From assembly GCF_009177095.1 (NCBI RefSeq), contig NZ_AP021861.1, positions 4,136,501-4,200,500 on the forward strand: 64,000 nucleotides of DNA, given 5' to 3'. Origin of the DNA: Lacipirellula parvula. Its GTDB lineage: Bacteria > Planctomycetota > Planctomycetia > Pirellulales > Lacipirellulaceae. The notes beneath the pieces are model-generated. The model was not told where the DNA came from and ran no database searches. It was given only the letters and a program-made list of their open reading frames with translations. Below are positions 39,484 through 47,938 of this stretch, one piece after another; position 1 is the stretch's first letter; every line of letters begins with the position of its first letter. Made by a program: the position numbers and the translations under genes.

Positions 39484-39486
39484 GGC

Positions 39487-40092
39487 TCAGAGTTCAGCAA
39501 AGTTCTTCAGCATCTGTAGTCCCACGCCCTGACTCTTCTCCGGGTGGAATTGCGTGGCGAAGAGGTTGTCGCGCCATATCGCGGCGCAGAACGGGTTCGG
39601 GTACGACGCCTCGCCGGCGATCACTCCTTCGTCCTTCGGCACAACGTAGTACGAGTGCACAAAGTAAAAGTGGGCGTTGTCGTCGATCCCTTTGAAGATC
39701 GGCGCCGGGCGGCGTTGGGCGACGTGGTTCCACCCCATGTGGGGGACTTTGTACTCGGCCGGGACGTCGAAACGGCGGACCTCGCCGGGGATGACGCCGA
39801 GCCCTTCGTGGACGCCGTCTTCGTAGCCGACGTCGAACAGCATCTGCAGCCCGAGGCAAATGCCCAGAAACGGCTTGCCCGAGTTGATCGCCCCCAGAAT
39901 CGGTTCGACCAACTCACGGCGGCGAATCTCGGCGATCGCATCGGCAAACGCGCCGACGCCGGGAAGCACAATGTGGTCGGCCCGCTCCAACACCTGCGGA
40001 TCGGCGGTGATCGCGGCCGCATGCCCGACGCGTTCAAACGCCTTTTGAACGCTGCGGAGGTTCCCCATTTGGTAGTCGATGATGGCAATCAT
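39487..40092 (-). CDS. hisH: Imidazole glycerol phosphate synthase, glutaminase subunit
   Basis: 201-residue class I glutamine amidotransferase supplying ammonia to HisF. Nucleophile Cys in [10 protein letters not shown] and catalytic His-Glu in QFHPEKSQ. hisF is not in the window. The ATG at 40092 opens with the family start [15 protein letters not shown]. Confidence 0.95.
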   Translation of the reverse strand: MIAIIDYQMGNLRSVQKAFERVGHAAAITADPQVLERADHIVLPGVGAFADAIAEIRRRELVEPILGAINSGKPFLGICLGLQMLFDVGYEDGVHEGLGVIPGEVRRFDVPAEYKVPHMGWNHVAQRRPAPIFKGIDDNAHFYFVHSYYVVPKDEGVIAGEASYPNPFCAAIWRDNLFATQFHPEKSQGVGLQMLKNFAEL

Positions 40093-40229
40093 TTGCGGGG
40101 AGAGGCTAGGGGCGGGAGTTCGAAATGGGGCAGGGCGCCGTTACAGCTTACCGGACCGGTTACGGACGGCGGCGGTTCGCGGATCCGCCATTCTAACTGG
40201 CCGCGGGGCGTTTATGTAGCGGCGACAAA

Positions 40230-40377
40230 GTAGCCGCGGCTCAACGAGCCGCCGGAGCGGGCCAGAAAATGGCGAATGTGGAATGAGGAATGGGGAGAAA
40301 TTCTCCTATGGCCCCATTCCCCATTCAGCATTCCCCATTCGGTACCCGCTCCGGCGGCTCGTTGACCCGCGGCTACC
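40230..40377. repeat. Inverted repeat family H, copy 2, with a nested inverted repeat
   Basis: Outer arms TAGCCGCGGCTCAACGAGCC and the complement at 40355-40377. Inside, a second pair (GAATGTGGAATGAGGAATGG / CCATTCCCCATTC type, 40272-40340) forms its own inverted repeat. Confidence 0.75.
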
Positions 40378-40485
40378 AGTTGTACCGCTTAGCGAAGCTG
40401 GTGGGGGAAACGTCTGACGTTTGATGCAACGCCAGCTATCCGTTCGATGAACATTCCTGGAGACGCCAGCGACAAGGATGCCGCC

Positions 40486-40725
40486 ATGCACAGACGACTA
40501 GCGCCGAAAGTGAGAGCCACGCTCTACCTCCCCGAGGATCTGCTCGACGAGGCCCGCGACGCCGCTGTGTTCCTGGCTGGGTACCCCGCTCGGCTGACGC
40601 TCACCGGATTGGCGGAGAACGCGTTTCGAGCCGAGCTCGAGCGTTTGAAATTGCTCTACAACGGCGGCCGAGACTTCCCGCCCCGCGACGCAGACCTCCG
40701 CGGCGGGCGTCCGATTGCTGCGTAA
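40486..40725 (+). CDS. Small ribbon-helix-helix-like DNA-binding protein
   Basis: 79 residues. An N-terminal strand KVRATLYLPEDLLDEARDA followed by two helices is the pattern of RHH (MetJ/Arc) regulators, including antitoxins and partition proteins; the tail is DLRGGRPIAA. The ATG at 40486 has AAGGA eight bases upstream; a start at 40447 lacks one. The next gene begins 10 bases downstream. Function is inferred from fold only. Confidence 0.6.
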   Translation: MHRRLAPKVRATLYLPEDLLDEARDAAVFLAGYPARLTLTGLAENAFRAELERLKLLYNGGRDFPPRDADLRGGRPIAA

Positions 40726-40735
40726 GGAGTTGGCC

Positions 40736-40957
40736 ATGGATTCCGCCACGCCGATCATCCCATCCCCCTCGACGGGCTGGGGCAGGTTGGCCGCGACGCA
40801 TGGAGAGCCGTCCGCCATCGCCGGCGGCTCGAACGGCGCCAAACAGTTTCGCCGCGAGGATGACGCTGCCCAATTGAAGGCGCGGCTGTTGCGGATGATC
40901 GTCGCGAACGAAGAGACTCGCAAAGCAGCTGCCGACGAAGCTCGCAACGGGCGGTAG
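40736..40957 (+). CDS. Small partner protein, hypothetical
   Basis: 73 residues with AAGGAG 7 bases before the ATG. Low-complexity N-terminus, then a charged helix AQLKARLLRMIVANEETRKA. No family recognised. Tight linkage to the RHH-like gene suggests a functional pair, such as a toxin-antitoxin or regulator with effector, but it is short for a toxin. Confidence 0.5.
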   Translation: MDSATPIIPSPSTGWGRLAATHGEPSAIAGGSNGAKQFRREDDAAQLKARLLRMIVANEETRKAAADEARNGR

Positions 40958-41032
40958 TTCGGTCGCTTTCCCACCAACCTGCCGCGCGTCGATTGACGAC
41001 GCCGTTCGTCCCCTCTCCAGCGCCGCCCGGCA

Positions 41033-42154
41033 ATGTTCTCGACGATGCGAATGGCGATGCTACGGCCTATCGCCATGCTCGCGATGGCGTGGTTGACGCT
41101 GTCTGCATCGGCGCTGGCGAACTCACTCGGTGCGCCACAGGCGATTGAACCAGGCGCCTTTACGCCCGTGGGCTCGCCGCGGTCGGCGGTCGACTTCACT
41201 AGTCAGCAGCCACACCCGGCCGTGGCACGGATCGTCGTCCCGGAAGGAGATGCGACCTCGTACGGCAGCGGTACGCTCGTCGATGTCCGCGATCAATACG
41301 GACTGGTCGTCACCAACTGGCACGTCGTCCGCGACGGCAATGGGGAAGTGGAAGTCATCTTCCCCGACGGGTTCCGCTCGAAGGCGCGGCCGCTCAAGGT
41401 CGATGCCGATTGGGATCTGGCGGCGCTCGTCATCTGGCGACCGAACGCAGCGCCGGTAAAGCTGGCCGCCACGGCGCCGCAAGCGGGCGAGCAACTAACG
41501 ATCTGCGGCTACGGCTCGGGGAATTACCGTGCCGCGACCGGCCGTTGCACGCAGTACTACGCCCCTGCCGAGAACCTGCCGCAGCATATGGTGGAACTCG
41601 ACGTCGAGGCCCGCCAAGGCGATTCGGGCGGGCCGATCTTCAACTCGCGCGGCGAACTCGCGGGCGTGCTGTTCGGGGCAGGGCAGGGAACGACGCTCGG
41701 CAGCTTCGGCGGCCGCGTGGAACACTTCCTGGCGAGCCTGGCGCCGAACATCGGCACGGGAACGCAAGGCGCCGCGGCGATTGCGCATGCCGAGCCGCCG
41801 CAATCGCAGCTGGAGGCCGATAACATCAACCGCGGTGCGAGCGCGATGCTAGTGGGAATGCACTCGCCAAGCCGCGGCGCTGATGCATCGGCAATGAAGC
41901 ATAGTCACTCAAGCGAAGCAGAATCGGCCTTTAGCTTCGCAGCGACGACGAGCCACGGCGATTGGCAGGCAGTCGACGAACATTCAGCAGCGGGCGCGAC
42001 GCTGCCGGCCGCGACGAATGCAACGATGATGCATGTGGCGGATGGCGGAGCGGTGCGCGGCGGCGGCTTCAGTTGGTTCGAATCGACGAAGAACCTCCTC
42101 GCGCTCGTCGGCATTGCGGCGATCGTCGTGCAATCGCTGCGGCTGATTCGCTAA
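41033..42154 (+). CDS. Secreted trypsin-like serine protease with C-terminal membrane anchor
   Basis: 373 residues. Signal peptide (AMLAMAWLTLSASALA), then an S1-type protease domain with His about 97 (TNWHVV), Asp about 128 (DWDLAAL) and Ser about 198 (GDSGGP). A linker of about 130 residues rich in Ser/Ala/His follows, ending in a hydrophobic segment NLLALVGIAAIVVQSLRLIR that anchors the protein. No PDZ domain, unlike HtrA. It may be processed or exposed at the membrane surface. Confidence 0.85.
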   Translation: MFSTMRMAMLRPIAMLAMAWLTLSASALANSLGAPQAIEPGAFTPVGSPRSAVDFTSQQPHPAVARIVVPEGDATSYGSGTLVDVRDQYGLVVTNWHVVRDGNGEVEVIFPDGFRSKARPLKVDADWDLAALVIWRPNAAPVKLAATAPQAGEQLTICGYGSGNYRAATGRCTQYYAPAENLPQHMVELDVEARQGDSGGPIFNSRGELAGVLFGAGQGTTLGSFGGRVEHFLASLAPNIGTGTQGAAAIAHAEPPQSQLEADNINRGASAMLVGMHSPSRGADASAMKHSHSSEAESAFSFAATTSHGDWQAVDEHSAAGATLPAATNATMMHVADGGAVRGGGFSWFESTKNLLALVGIAAIVVQSLRLIR

Positions 42155-42193
42155 GAGCTCTCCCAGTTAAGTCTGTTGTCAGAGCAAGTCCTT

Positions 42194-42286
42194 TGTGGGA
42201 GGCGTCTCCGACGCCGATGCCGGTCACAACACCATGAACGAATGCGGTAGCGCAATGCTGCGTCGGGGTCGGAGACCCCTCCCACA
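42194..42286. repeat. Intergenic palindromic element, family A, copy 1
   Basis: About 93 bp. Outer ends TGTGGGAGGCGTCTCCGACG and GGGTCGGAGACCCCTCCCAC are near inverted copies around a variable centre. Other copies at 46602, 51280, 56933 and 63470, and a half copy at 45636. Confidence 0.85.
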
Positions 42287-42439
42287 GAATTTTAGAGCAA
42301 GGCCTGAGGTAGGTGTGCCTGCTACAAAGTGCAAGCATTCTTGTAAGAGCTACAACGTTGCGAGCTGACGCTGCGATCTTCTCTCGTGAAACTTGCTGCG
42401 CGATGATCACACAGCGATTGGCACGCGAGCTGCATTAGT

Positions 42440-42642
42440 CGCTCTCGTCCAACACGGCACGTCACTCGTCAGCGAAGCCCGCAACCTTCGCTCTCCTAGA
42501 CGATCCAGACGTGTCTGACTCTCGCACGGGCGCCGACGCATGGCGCAGTAACTCTTCCCGCTACGGGGCAGTTGCGAGTCGGGACGCACGCCGAAGGGCT
42601 CCACTTGGCATCCTCGCAGGGCCAAGTGGGGCCCTTTTTTTT
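42440..42642 (+). ncRNA. Candidate structured non-coding RNA with intrinsic terminator
   Basis: A run of five predicted hairpins in about 200 nt: AGCGAA/TTCGCT (42471-42492), CAGA/TCTG (42506-42517), GCGCC/GGCGC (42530-42546), CCCG/CGGG within ACTC/GAGT (42551-42579), and a terminator at 42596-42642. No protein frame with a start and Shine-Dalgarno was found. Known RNAs (tmRNA, RNase P, 4.5S, 6S) were not recognised. The 5' end is uncertain. It could alternatively be a long 3' tail of the protease mRNA. Confidence 0.5.
42596..42642 (+). terminator. Strong intrinsic terminator
   Basis: GGGC, one mismatch, then CCACTTGGC (42601-42609) pairs with GCCAAGTGG (42621-42629) and GCCC, followed by eight T (42635-42642). 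Confidence 0.92.
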
Positions 42643-42647
42643 CGCTG

Positions 42648-42749
42648 AAAGCCACCGGCTCTGCCGGTGGACGAACTTCTGGTAGGCGCTGCCGCTAACA
42701 AAACGCAGAGTTGCCCGTGGCGCGTCCACCGGCGGAGCCGGTGGCTTTT
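42648..42749. repeat. Intergenic inverted repeat, family L
   Basis: Arms AAAGCCACCGGCTCTGCCGG and CCGGCGGAGCCGGTGGCTTT about 55 bases apart. Each arm is itself partly palindromic. The right arm ends at the SDR stop codon. Confidence 0.75.
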
Positions 42750-42750
42750 A

Positions 42751-43557
42751 CTATTTGGTGGAACGCGTGAGCAGCCAATCGCCCCAACTGGCGGAGAGTT
42801 GGCTGAGCGCGCAGAGGATGCGGACCTTCGCGGGGATCACCAAATCGGCGCGGCGCTGTTCGCAAGCCTTCAAAATTCGTTCCGCAACGTAGTCGGGATC
42901 GAGCGTCTTCAAATGCGCGCCCGCCCCCGGCGCTTGGGCCGCGGCTGGCACGCCGACGCCGTCGGCGGCGTATCGCTTGCCGTTGTCTTCGCGGGTGAAC
43001 GGCCCCGGGCAGACGAGCATCGCGTGGACGCCCTGGTCACCGAGTTCCAATCGCAACTGCTGCGTGTAGGCGGCGATAGCGAACTTGCTCGCCGGGTAAG
43101 CGCCGGTGTAACGGGGCGCCACCTTGCTGGCGAGCGAGCCAATGTTCACTAGGTGGCCGCGGCTCTTGAGCAACAGCGGCGCGAAGGCGCGCGTCGCGCG
43201 AACCATCGTGTAGAAGTTCGCTTCGAACAATTGTTGAAAATCTTCAGGCGCGGCATCGAGCACCTTGCCGCGGGTCGAGCGGCCCGCGCAGTTGCAAAGC
43301 ATCTCAACGCGACCGAACTTTTCCGTCACCTCAGCGGCGACGCGGTCGACGTCTTCCTGCCAGGCCATGTCGCCGGCAATCGGAGTAACGTTGCCGCCGG
43401 CGCGTTGCAACTCGCCTGCCGCGGCGTCGAGCGCGTCTTGCCGACGGCCGATGAGCACCACGCGAGCATTACGTTTTGCTAAGGCGCGGCCAATCGCCAG
43501 CCCCAAACCGGCAGATCCGCCGGCAACGACGCAGACTTTGTCTTGCCAATACGACAT
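42751..43557 (-). CDS. Short-chain dehydrogenase/reductase (SDR)
   Basis: 268-residue classical SDR from the ATG at 43557. Nucleotide motif GGSAGLGLAIG, CNCAG, the catalytic Ser in NIGSLASK and YPASK. Substrate unknown. The frame extends to 43704, but the extra 49 residues have no homology. Divergent from pyruvate kinase. Confidence 0.88.
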   Translation of the reverse strand: MSYWQDKVCVVAGGSAGLGLAIGRALAKRNARVVLIGRRQDALDAAAGELQRAGGNVTPIAGDMAWQEDVDRVAAEVTEKFGRVEMLCNCAGRSTRGKVLDAAPEDFQQLFEANFYTMVRATRAFAPLLLKSRGHLVNIGSLASKVAPRYTGAYPASKFAIAAYTQQLRLELGDQGVHAMLVCPGPFTREDNGKRYAADGVGVPAAAQAPGAGAHLKTLDPDYVAERILKACEQRRADLVIPAKVRILCALSQLSASWGDWLLTRSTK

Positions 43558-43754
43558 GTAGTGTAGGACGGCCCATTGCGGGTCGCCGGAGTGGACGTGC
43601 GGATGGAAGAAAAGGCTGCGTACGGCCCTCCGCAGCGGGGCGATGGGGTGAGTTGACCGTATTCCCATTCCGCCGTCCAGTAGGCACAATACACGCCAAT
43701 TCACCTTCCCCCCTCTCCCCGCCGCACGACCCCCGCGGGTCGCTGAAACACGCC

Positions 43755-45269
43755 ATGGACGGAAATCCGCTCTCAGCCCCCCGCGCTCAATGGGCCCGCA
43801 CGAAGATCGTGGCCACCGTCGGCCCCGCCTGCGGCGAAGTCGAGCAACTCACTGGACTCGTACTCGCCGGCGCCGACGTCTTCCGCCTGAACATGGCCCA
43901 CGGCGGGCCGGAGCAGCAGCAGGTCTTCGTTGATCGCATTCGGCAAGTGAGCCGCGATCTCAATCAGCCGCTCGCGATCCTCGCCGACCTCGGCGGCCCG
44001 AAGATCCGCCTCGGCGAGATTCCGGGCGAAAGCATCTTTTGCCGCCTGGGCGACGAGTTCTTCTTTGTCGACGACGAATCGAAGGCGCCGAACGAACTGA
44101 CCGCCACCTACGAACCGCTGCTCGAAGAACTCTCGGTCGGCGATATCGTGATGCTCGCCGACGGCACGGTGAGCATGAAAGTCGAAGAGGTAAAACCGGG
44201 CCGCGTGCGGACCTCGGTGGTGCAGCGCGGCACGATCCGCAGCCGGCAGGGAATCAACCTGCCTGATGTGAAGCTAAGCGCTCCGGCCATCAGCGTCGAG
44301 GATTATCAGCATGCCATTTGGGCGGCGAAGGCCGGCGTCGATTACATCAGCCTTAGCTTCGTGCGGTCGCCGGACGAAGTGCGGACGCTGAAGGACATCG
44401 TGCGTTCGAGCAGTTCGAAGGCAGGCGTCATCGCGAAGATCGAGAAGCGTGAAGCATTGCTGCGGCTCGAAGAGATCGTCGCCGAAGCGGATGGCGTCAT
44501 GGTGGCCCGCGGCGATCTGGGCGTCGAGATCGACGTCGCCCGCGTGCCAGTAGAGCAAAAGCGCATCGTTCGCGTCTGCCAGGAACTGCAGAAGCCGTCG
44601 ATCATCGCCACGCAGATGCTCGACAGCATGCACGATTCGCCCCGGCCGACGCGGGCCGAAGCAACCGACGTGGCCAATGCGATTCTCGACGGCGCCGATG
44701 CGTGCATGCTTTCGGGCGAGACGGCGATCGGCAAGTTCTCGCGGGAAGCGGTCGAGATGATGAACCGCATCGCGCAGGTCACCGAGGAAAGCATGGCGGG
44801 CCGGCCGCCGCGCGAGATGACGCGGCCGCGGGCCGATAACTTGCAGGAGATCACTCGCGCGGTCGTTCGCGGGGCAGGCACCATGGCTCACTCGCTTGGC
44901 GCCAAGCTGGTGGTCGTCGCCAGCCACTCAGGCCGGACGGCGCTGGGGCTGTCGCAGCAGCGGAGTTTTGTGCCGACGATCGGCGTCAGCACGAGCGAAA
45001 CGACGCTGCGGAAGATGTGCCTCTACTGGGGCGTGACGCCGCTGCGCGGGGCGCCGGCAACCAACGTGGAGCAGCTGATTCGCCATGCCGACGACTGGGC
45101 CTGCGACGCCGGGCTGGCCGCGAAGGGAGATCGCCTCATCATCGTCGGCGGCTCGCACTTGGCCGCGGGCCCGGACAACCCGAACGCGACTGGCGTGCAT
45201 GACATTGTGATTGTGCACGAGGTCGAAGGCGTGCCGGCGAAGGACGCGACGACGGAAGCGAAAGCTTAG
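43755..45269 (+). CDS. pyk: Pyruvate kinase
   Basis: 504 residues converting phosphoenolpyruvate and ADP to pyruvate and ATP. It has ARTKIVATVGPA, LADLGGPKIRLGE, GVMVARGDLGVEID, the metal-binding KIEKREAL, and SGETAIGKFSREAVEMM. A C-terminal regulatory domain follows. The ATG at 43755 is the family start; the open frame begins earlier over the SDR gene. Confidence 0.94.
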   Translation: MDGNPLSAPRAQWARTKIVATVGPACGEVEQLTGLVLAGADVFRLNMAHGGPEQQQVFVDRIRQVSRDLNQPLAILADLGGPKIRLGEIPGESIFCRLGDEFFFVDDESKAPNELTATYEPLLEELSVGDIVMLADGTVSMKVEEVKPGRVRTSVVQRGTIRSRQGINLPDVKLSAPAISVEDYQHAIWAAKAGVDYISLSFVRSPDEVRTLKDIVRSSSSKAGVIAKIEKREALLRLEEIVAEADGVMVARGDLGVEIDVARVPVEQKRIVRVCQELQKPSIIATQMLDSMHDSPRPTRAEATDVANAILDGADACMLSGETAIGKFSREAVEMMNRIAQVTEESMAGRPPREMTRPRADNLQEITRAVVRGAGTMAHSLGAKLVVVASHSGRTALGLSQQRSFVPTIGVSTSETTLRKMCLYWGVTPLRGAPATNVEQLIRHADDWACDAGLAAKGDRLIIVGGSHLAAGPDNPNATGVHDIVIVHEVEGVPAKDATTEAKA

Positions 45270-45350
45270 CTGCACCGCACGATGTCTGGCGTCTTTAAGA
45301 AGCTTGTTCAACAGCAAGCTGTGGAAGCCTCACAGACACCTCAACCTTGA

Positions 45351-45451
45351 GGTTCCCTCCCCTTGATGGGGAGGGTTAGGGAGGGGTGATTGAAGCTGGT
45401 ACCAGCGATCTACCCCCTCCCCAGCCCTCCCCTCAAGGGGGAGGGAGCCAC
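45351..45451. repeat. Intergenic inverted repeat, family B, copy 1
   Basis: Arms GTTCCCTCCCCTTGATGGGG and CTCAAGGGGGAGGGAGCCAC. Flanked by GCTTGTTCAACAGCAAGC, also seen near copy 3 (60732). Copy 2 is at 55158. Confidence 0.8.
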
Positions 45452-45469
45452 AATCTCCAAGTCATCATA

Positions 45470-45592
45470 GATGTCGCATCGCTTCGCGAGCGAAATGCGA
45501 TTTTAGGCGACAGAAGCGACGCTCTGTAAATCGTTGCAGAGCGGTACGTTACGCTTCATGTCGCTTTTTAGATGTCGCATTTGGGGCGACAT
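45470..45592. repeat. TGTCGC-type hairpin cluster
   Basis: Three hairpins: TCGCAT/ATGCGA around 45475-45500, GCTCTG/CAGAGC around 45521-45542, and ATGTCG/CGACAT at 45573-45592. Related TGTCGC motifs occur at 8645-8690. Confidence 0.55.
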
Positions 45593-45910
45593 CAAGCTGG
45601 CTGGCGACGCTTCGTGCGTCGTTGGCATGGGACGCGGAATCGGCGTCGGAGACGCCTCCCACGTCGTTGGAGATTGCGCCCTGCGGTTGGACTGAGCGGG
45701 ATGTCAAAGAGCGGTCGGCGCGCAGCATCGCCTTGGTGAGTTCACGTTAGCAGATGCGCGGCGGGGCGCTGAGTGGCGATTTTCGGCCACCCGGGAGCCA
45801 TGCGAAGAGGCGGCGTCGCTGGGGATGGAAGCCGCATTGGACTGGTCGCTTAAGCGACCAGTCCGAAGGGCGAGAGGAGATTCCGTGCGGGGGGGATTCC
45901 TGGCGGCGAG

Positions 45911-46309
45911 TTAGAACCAGGACTTCTTTTCGACGATGTACGTCTCGTAGAAATCGTCGTCGGACTTCGTGAGGTAGATGATTCCCTCGATGAAGCCGAT
46001 CGTTCCCATAATCACCGAGCCGATGCCGCAGGTGCAGATCGTCGTGGCGGCCATGATGATGCCGGCCGTGTTCAAGCCCAGCACGAACTTGTGGATGCCA
46101 AACGAACCAAGCATGATGCCGCAGATGCCGGCGGTGATCTTCTTCGACGCCGCGTCGCGAATCGCCGGATCGACTTGCAGCTTGCCGACCGAGCGCGTCG
46201 CCTCGCCCAGATAGGTCGGTTGAATGGCGCCGCACTTGGGGCACATCTGCGAGTTCGCGGCGATTTGCGCGCCGCAGGTCGGGCAGTACTTGAGCGTTTG
46301 GGAACTCAT
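45911..46309 (-). CDS. TM2-domain protein with N-terminal zinc ribbon
   Basis: 132 residues from the ATG at 46309. Two CxxC pairs (CPTCGAQIAAN, CPKCGA) form a zinc ribbon at about 8-28. The hydrophobic TM2 domain (GICGIMLGSFGIHKFVLG, then a second segment) follows, with an acidic/aromatic tail. TM2 proteins are membrane-associated with unknown role. Same strand as the small protein at 46370. Confidence 0.88.
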   Translation of the reverse strand: MSSQTLKYCPTCGAQIAANSQMCPKCGAIQPTYLGEATRSVGKLQVDPAIRDAASKKITAGICGIMLGSFGIHKFVLGLNTAGIIMAATTICTCGIGSVIMGTIGFIEGIIYLTKSDDDFYETYIVEKKSWF

Positions 46310-46369
46310 CGGCAAGGCTCGCGCGGCGTTTGGTCGGGCGTGGGATGAGGCGGGCGGGAGCGTCGGGCG

Positions 46370-46555
46370 CTACTTCTCGTCCGGCCGACGCGTCAAGGCA
46401 AAGTATACGACGTAAAACCAGCTGAAAAATCCGGCCACGATCGCCAGCAAAATCGACTTATTGCGCTGCCAGGAGCAGACAATGGCGATGGCTGTGCCGA
46501 AGGTGATGCCTGAATGGACGACCGTTTCGACGACGTCGACTTCTGCCAAAAGCAT
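46370..46555 (-). CDS. Small membrane protein, hypothetical
   Basis: 61 residues from the ATG at 46555, with two hydrophobic segments (HSGITFGTAIAIVCS and ILLAIVAGFFSWFYVVYFAL) and a charged RRPDEK end. Located 60 bases before the TM2 gene on the same strand. No family recognised. Confidence 0.55.
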   Translation of the reverse strand: MLLAEVDVVETVVHSGITFGTAIAIVCSWQRNKSILLAIVAGFFSWFYVVYFALTRRPDEK

Positions 46556-46601
46556 GCGATTCTCGTTCTGCTTGAGGGGACGAGACTGAGTTGTGCGTGA
46601 T

Positions 46602-46692
46602 TGTGGGAGGGGTCTCTGACCCCGAAGCGGCATTGAGCCACCGCAACGGTTTGTATTGGCGAGCGGAATCGGCGTCGGAGACGCCTCCCACA
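46602..46692. repeat. Intergenic palindromic element, family A, copy 2
   Basis: Ends TGTGGGAGGGGTCTCTGACC and GGCGTCGGAGACGCCTCCCA; same element type as 42194, in opposite orientation. Confidence 0.85.
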
Positions 46693-46710
46693 GAAACTTG
46701 CAAGTGGCGA

Positions 46711-47682
46711 CTACTTCTTCGCCGCGGGCTTCGTCTCGATCACCGCCGACGCTTGTTGGACCTCGCTCTTCACTTCCTTTACTTCGCTCGGCAGCAGCCG
46801 TTCTTGGAGCTTCGAAACGAAGTGCAGGCTGCTCGCCTTACTGCTGTGGCCGAGGATGCGCTTATCGACGTTGTGCTCCTGGGCGATGATGCGGCCCTTG
46901 GCGACGTCGAAGCGGACCGTGCCGTCGGTGAGTCGGTCGACGAGCTGCGAGCGGGCGTACGAATCGACCGGCGTGAGGATCTGGTACTCGACGTCGATGA
47001 CGGCGACGCCGTTCTTCACGTCGCGTAGTTTGCAGATGCGGCGGGTTTGGATTTGCAGGCTGGCGCCCCCCTTGCGCAGGACAGTGACGTTGTAGGGGTG
47101 GCTCCACTTTTCGCCGACGGCGATTTCCGCTTCCGGCAGCCCGAGCGTGATCGGCATGTCTTCCTGAGGTTTTTGCTGCGGATGCTTCTGTTCGCGGAAC
47201 GTCACTTTGCCGTCCGGAGCGATGCGGAGCACCGACAGCGGAATCCCGATGGCGCGAGCCGCCGTCTGGAAGCCCGTCGGCACGGGGTCGTTCGTGCGGC
47301 TGTCGAACTTGTTCGGCGGCAAGCCGGGCGATTGATTCGACATCTTCACCCACTCGACGACGTGCATGAATTGCATTTCGCCGTTAGGGAGGACGTCGGT
47401 CACCTTCCACGACTTGACTGATTCAGTTTCGGTTTCGACTTCCTCGCTCCGTCCGTCTTGGTTGTTGCGGAGCTTGCTCACCAGCTTCACGTCGTAGCGG
47501 AGCTCTTCGCCCATGGCGAACTTGTAGCGGAGGAGATACTTTTCGCCGCTGGCGGTGGCTGCGGCGGCAGCCGGAGCGGGGGTCGACGTCGTTGCCGCGG
47601 TTTCGGCGGCGAGGGCCAACGGCGCGAATGAAGAGAACAACAGAGCGACGTAACAGCTCGTGCGAGCTAGGTAGGTGTTCAT
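46711..47682 (-). CDS. Secreted protein, hypothetical
   Basis: 323 residues. The ATG at 47682 has GGAGG eight bases upstream and gives a signal peptide (ALLFSSFAPLALA). After an Ala/Thr-rich linker, the mature domain begins KYLLRYKFAMGEELRYDVKL and is all-beta in character, with VGEKWSHPYNVTV. The C-terminus is Lys-rich. No known family recognised; planctomycetal secreted protein. Confidence 0.7.
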   Translation of the reverse strand: MNTYLARTSCYVALLFSSFAPLALAAETAATTSTPAPAAAAATASGEKYLLRYKFAMGEELRYDVKLVSKLRNNQDGRSEEVETETESVKSWKVTDVLPNGEMQFMHVVEWVKMSNQSPGLPPNKFDSRTNDPVPTGFQTAARAIGIPLSVLRIAPDGKVTFREQKHPQQKPQEDMPITLGLPEAEIAVGEKWSHPYNVTVLRKGGASLQIQTRRICKLRDVKNGVAVIDVEYQILTPVDSYARSQLVDRLTDGTVRFDVAKGRIIAQEHNVDKRILGHSSKASSLHFVSKLQERLLPSEVKEVKSEVQQASAVIETKPAAKK

Positions 47683-47749
47683 CGACCACGCCTCCATGCG
47701 GGTTTGATAGTTCGATTTGGTCCGAATCCTAGGACCGTTTTCTTGTATG

Positions 47750-47911
47750 GGTGCCACTGGCGTGTCGCCAGTGTTTTTTTCTGCCTGCGGGGCGGTGCAT
47801 CCACCCTTGTTAACGTTTGAATTGTCGCGTCAGGCCAGACGAGCCTGTTTTGCGATCGACCGAATTGAAACCAACGAACGCCTCTCACTGGCGACACGCC
47901 AGTGGCACCCG
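47750..47911. repeat. Intergenic inverted repeat, family K
   Basis: Arms GTGCCACTGGCGTGTCGCCA and TGGCGACACGCCAGTGGCAC about 115 bases apart. Each arm is itself a hairpin; the left one (CACTGGCG/CGCCAGTG) is followed by seven T at 47774-47780, so it could terminate plus-strand transcription. Confidence 0.75.
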
Positions 47912-47938
47912 AAGCCGGGGCTAGGGGACGCTGAGCCG

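Larger units (their letters stand above)
45270..45910. other. Gene-free region made of repeat elements
   Basis: 641 bases without a convincing gene. It contains family B repeat copy 1 (45351-45451), a TGTCGC-type hairpin cluster (45470-45592) and a half copy of family A (45636-45662). The remainder shows nothing. Confidence 0.7.

Noticed and set aside
42070-42090. GGTTCGAATC resembling a tRNA T-arm
   Set aside because: It lies in the trypsin-like protease coding sequence, with no acceptor or D-arm around it.
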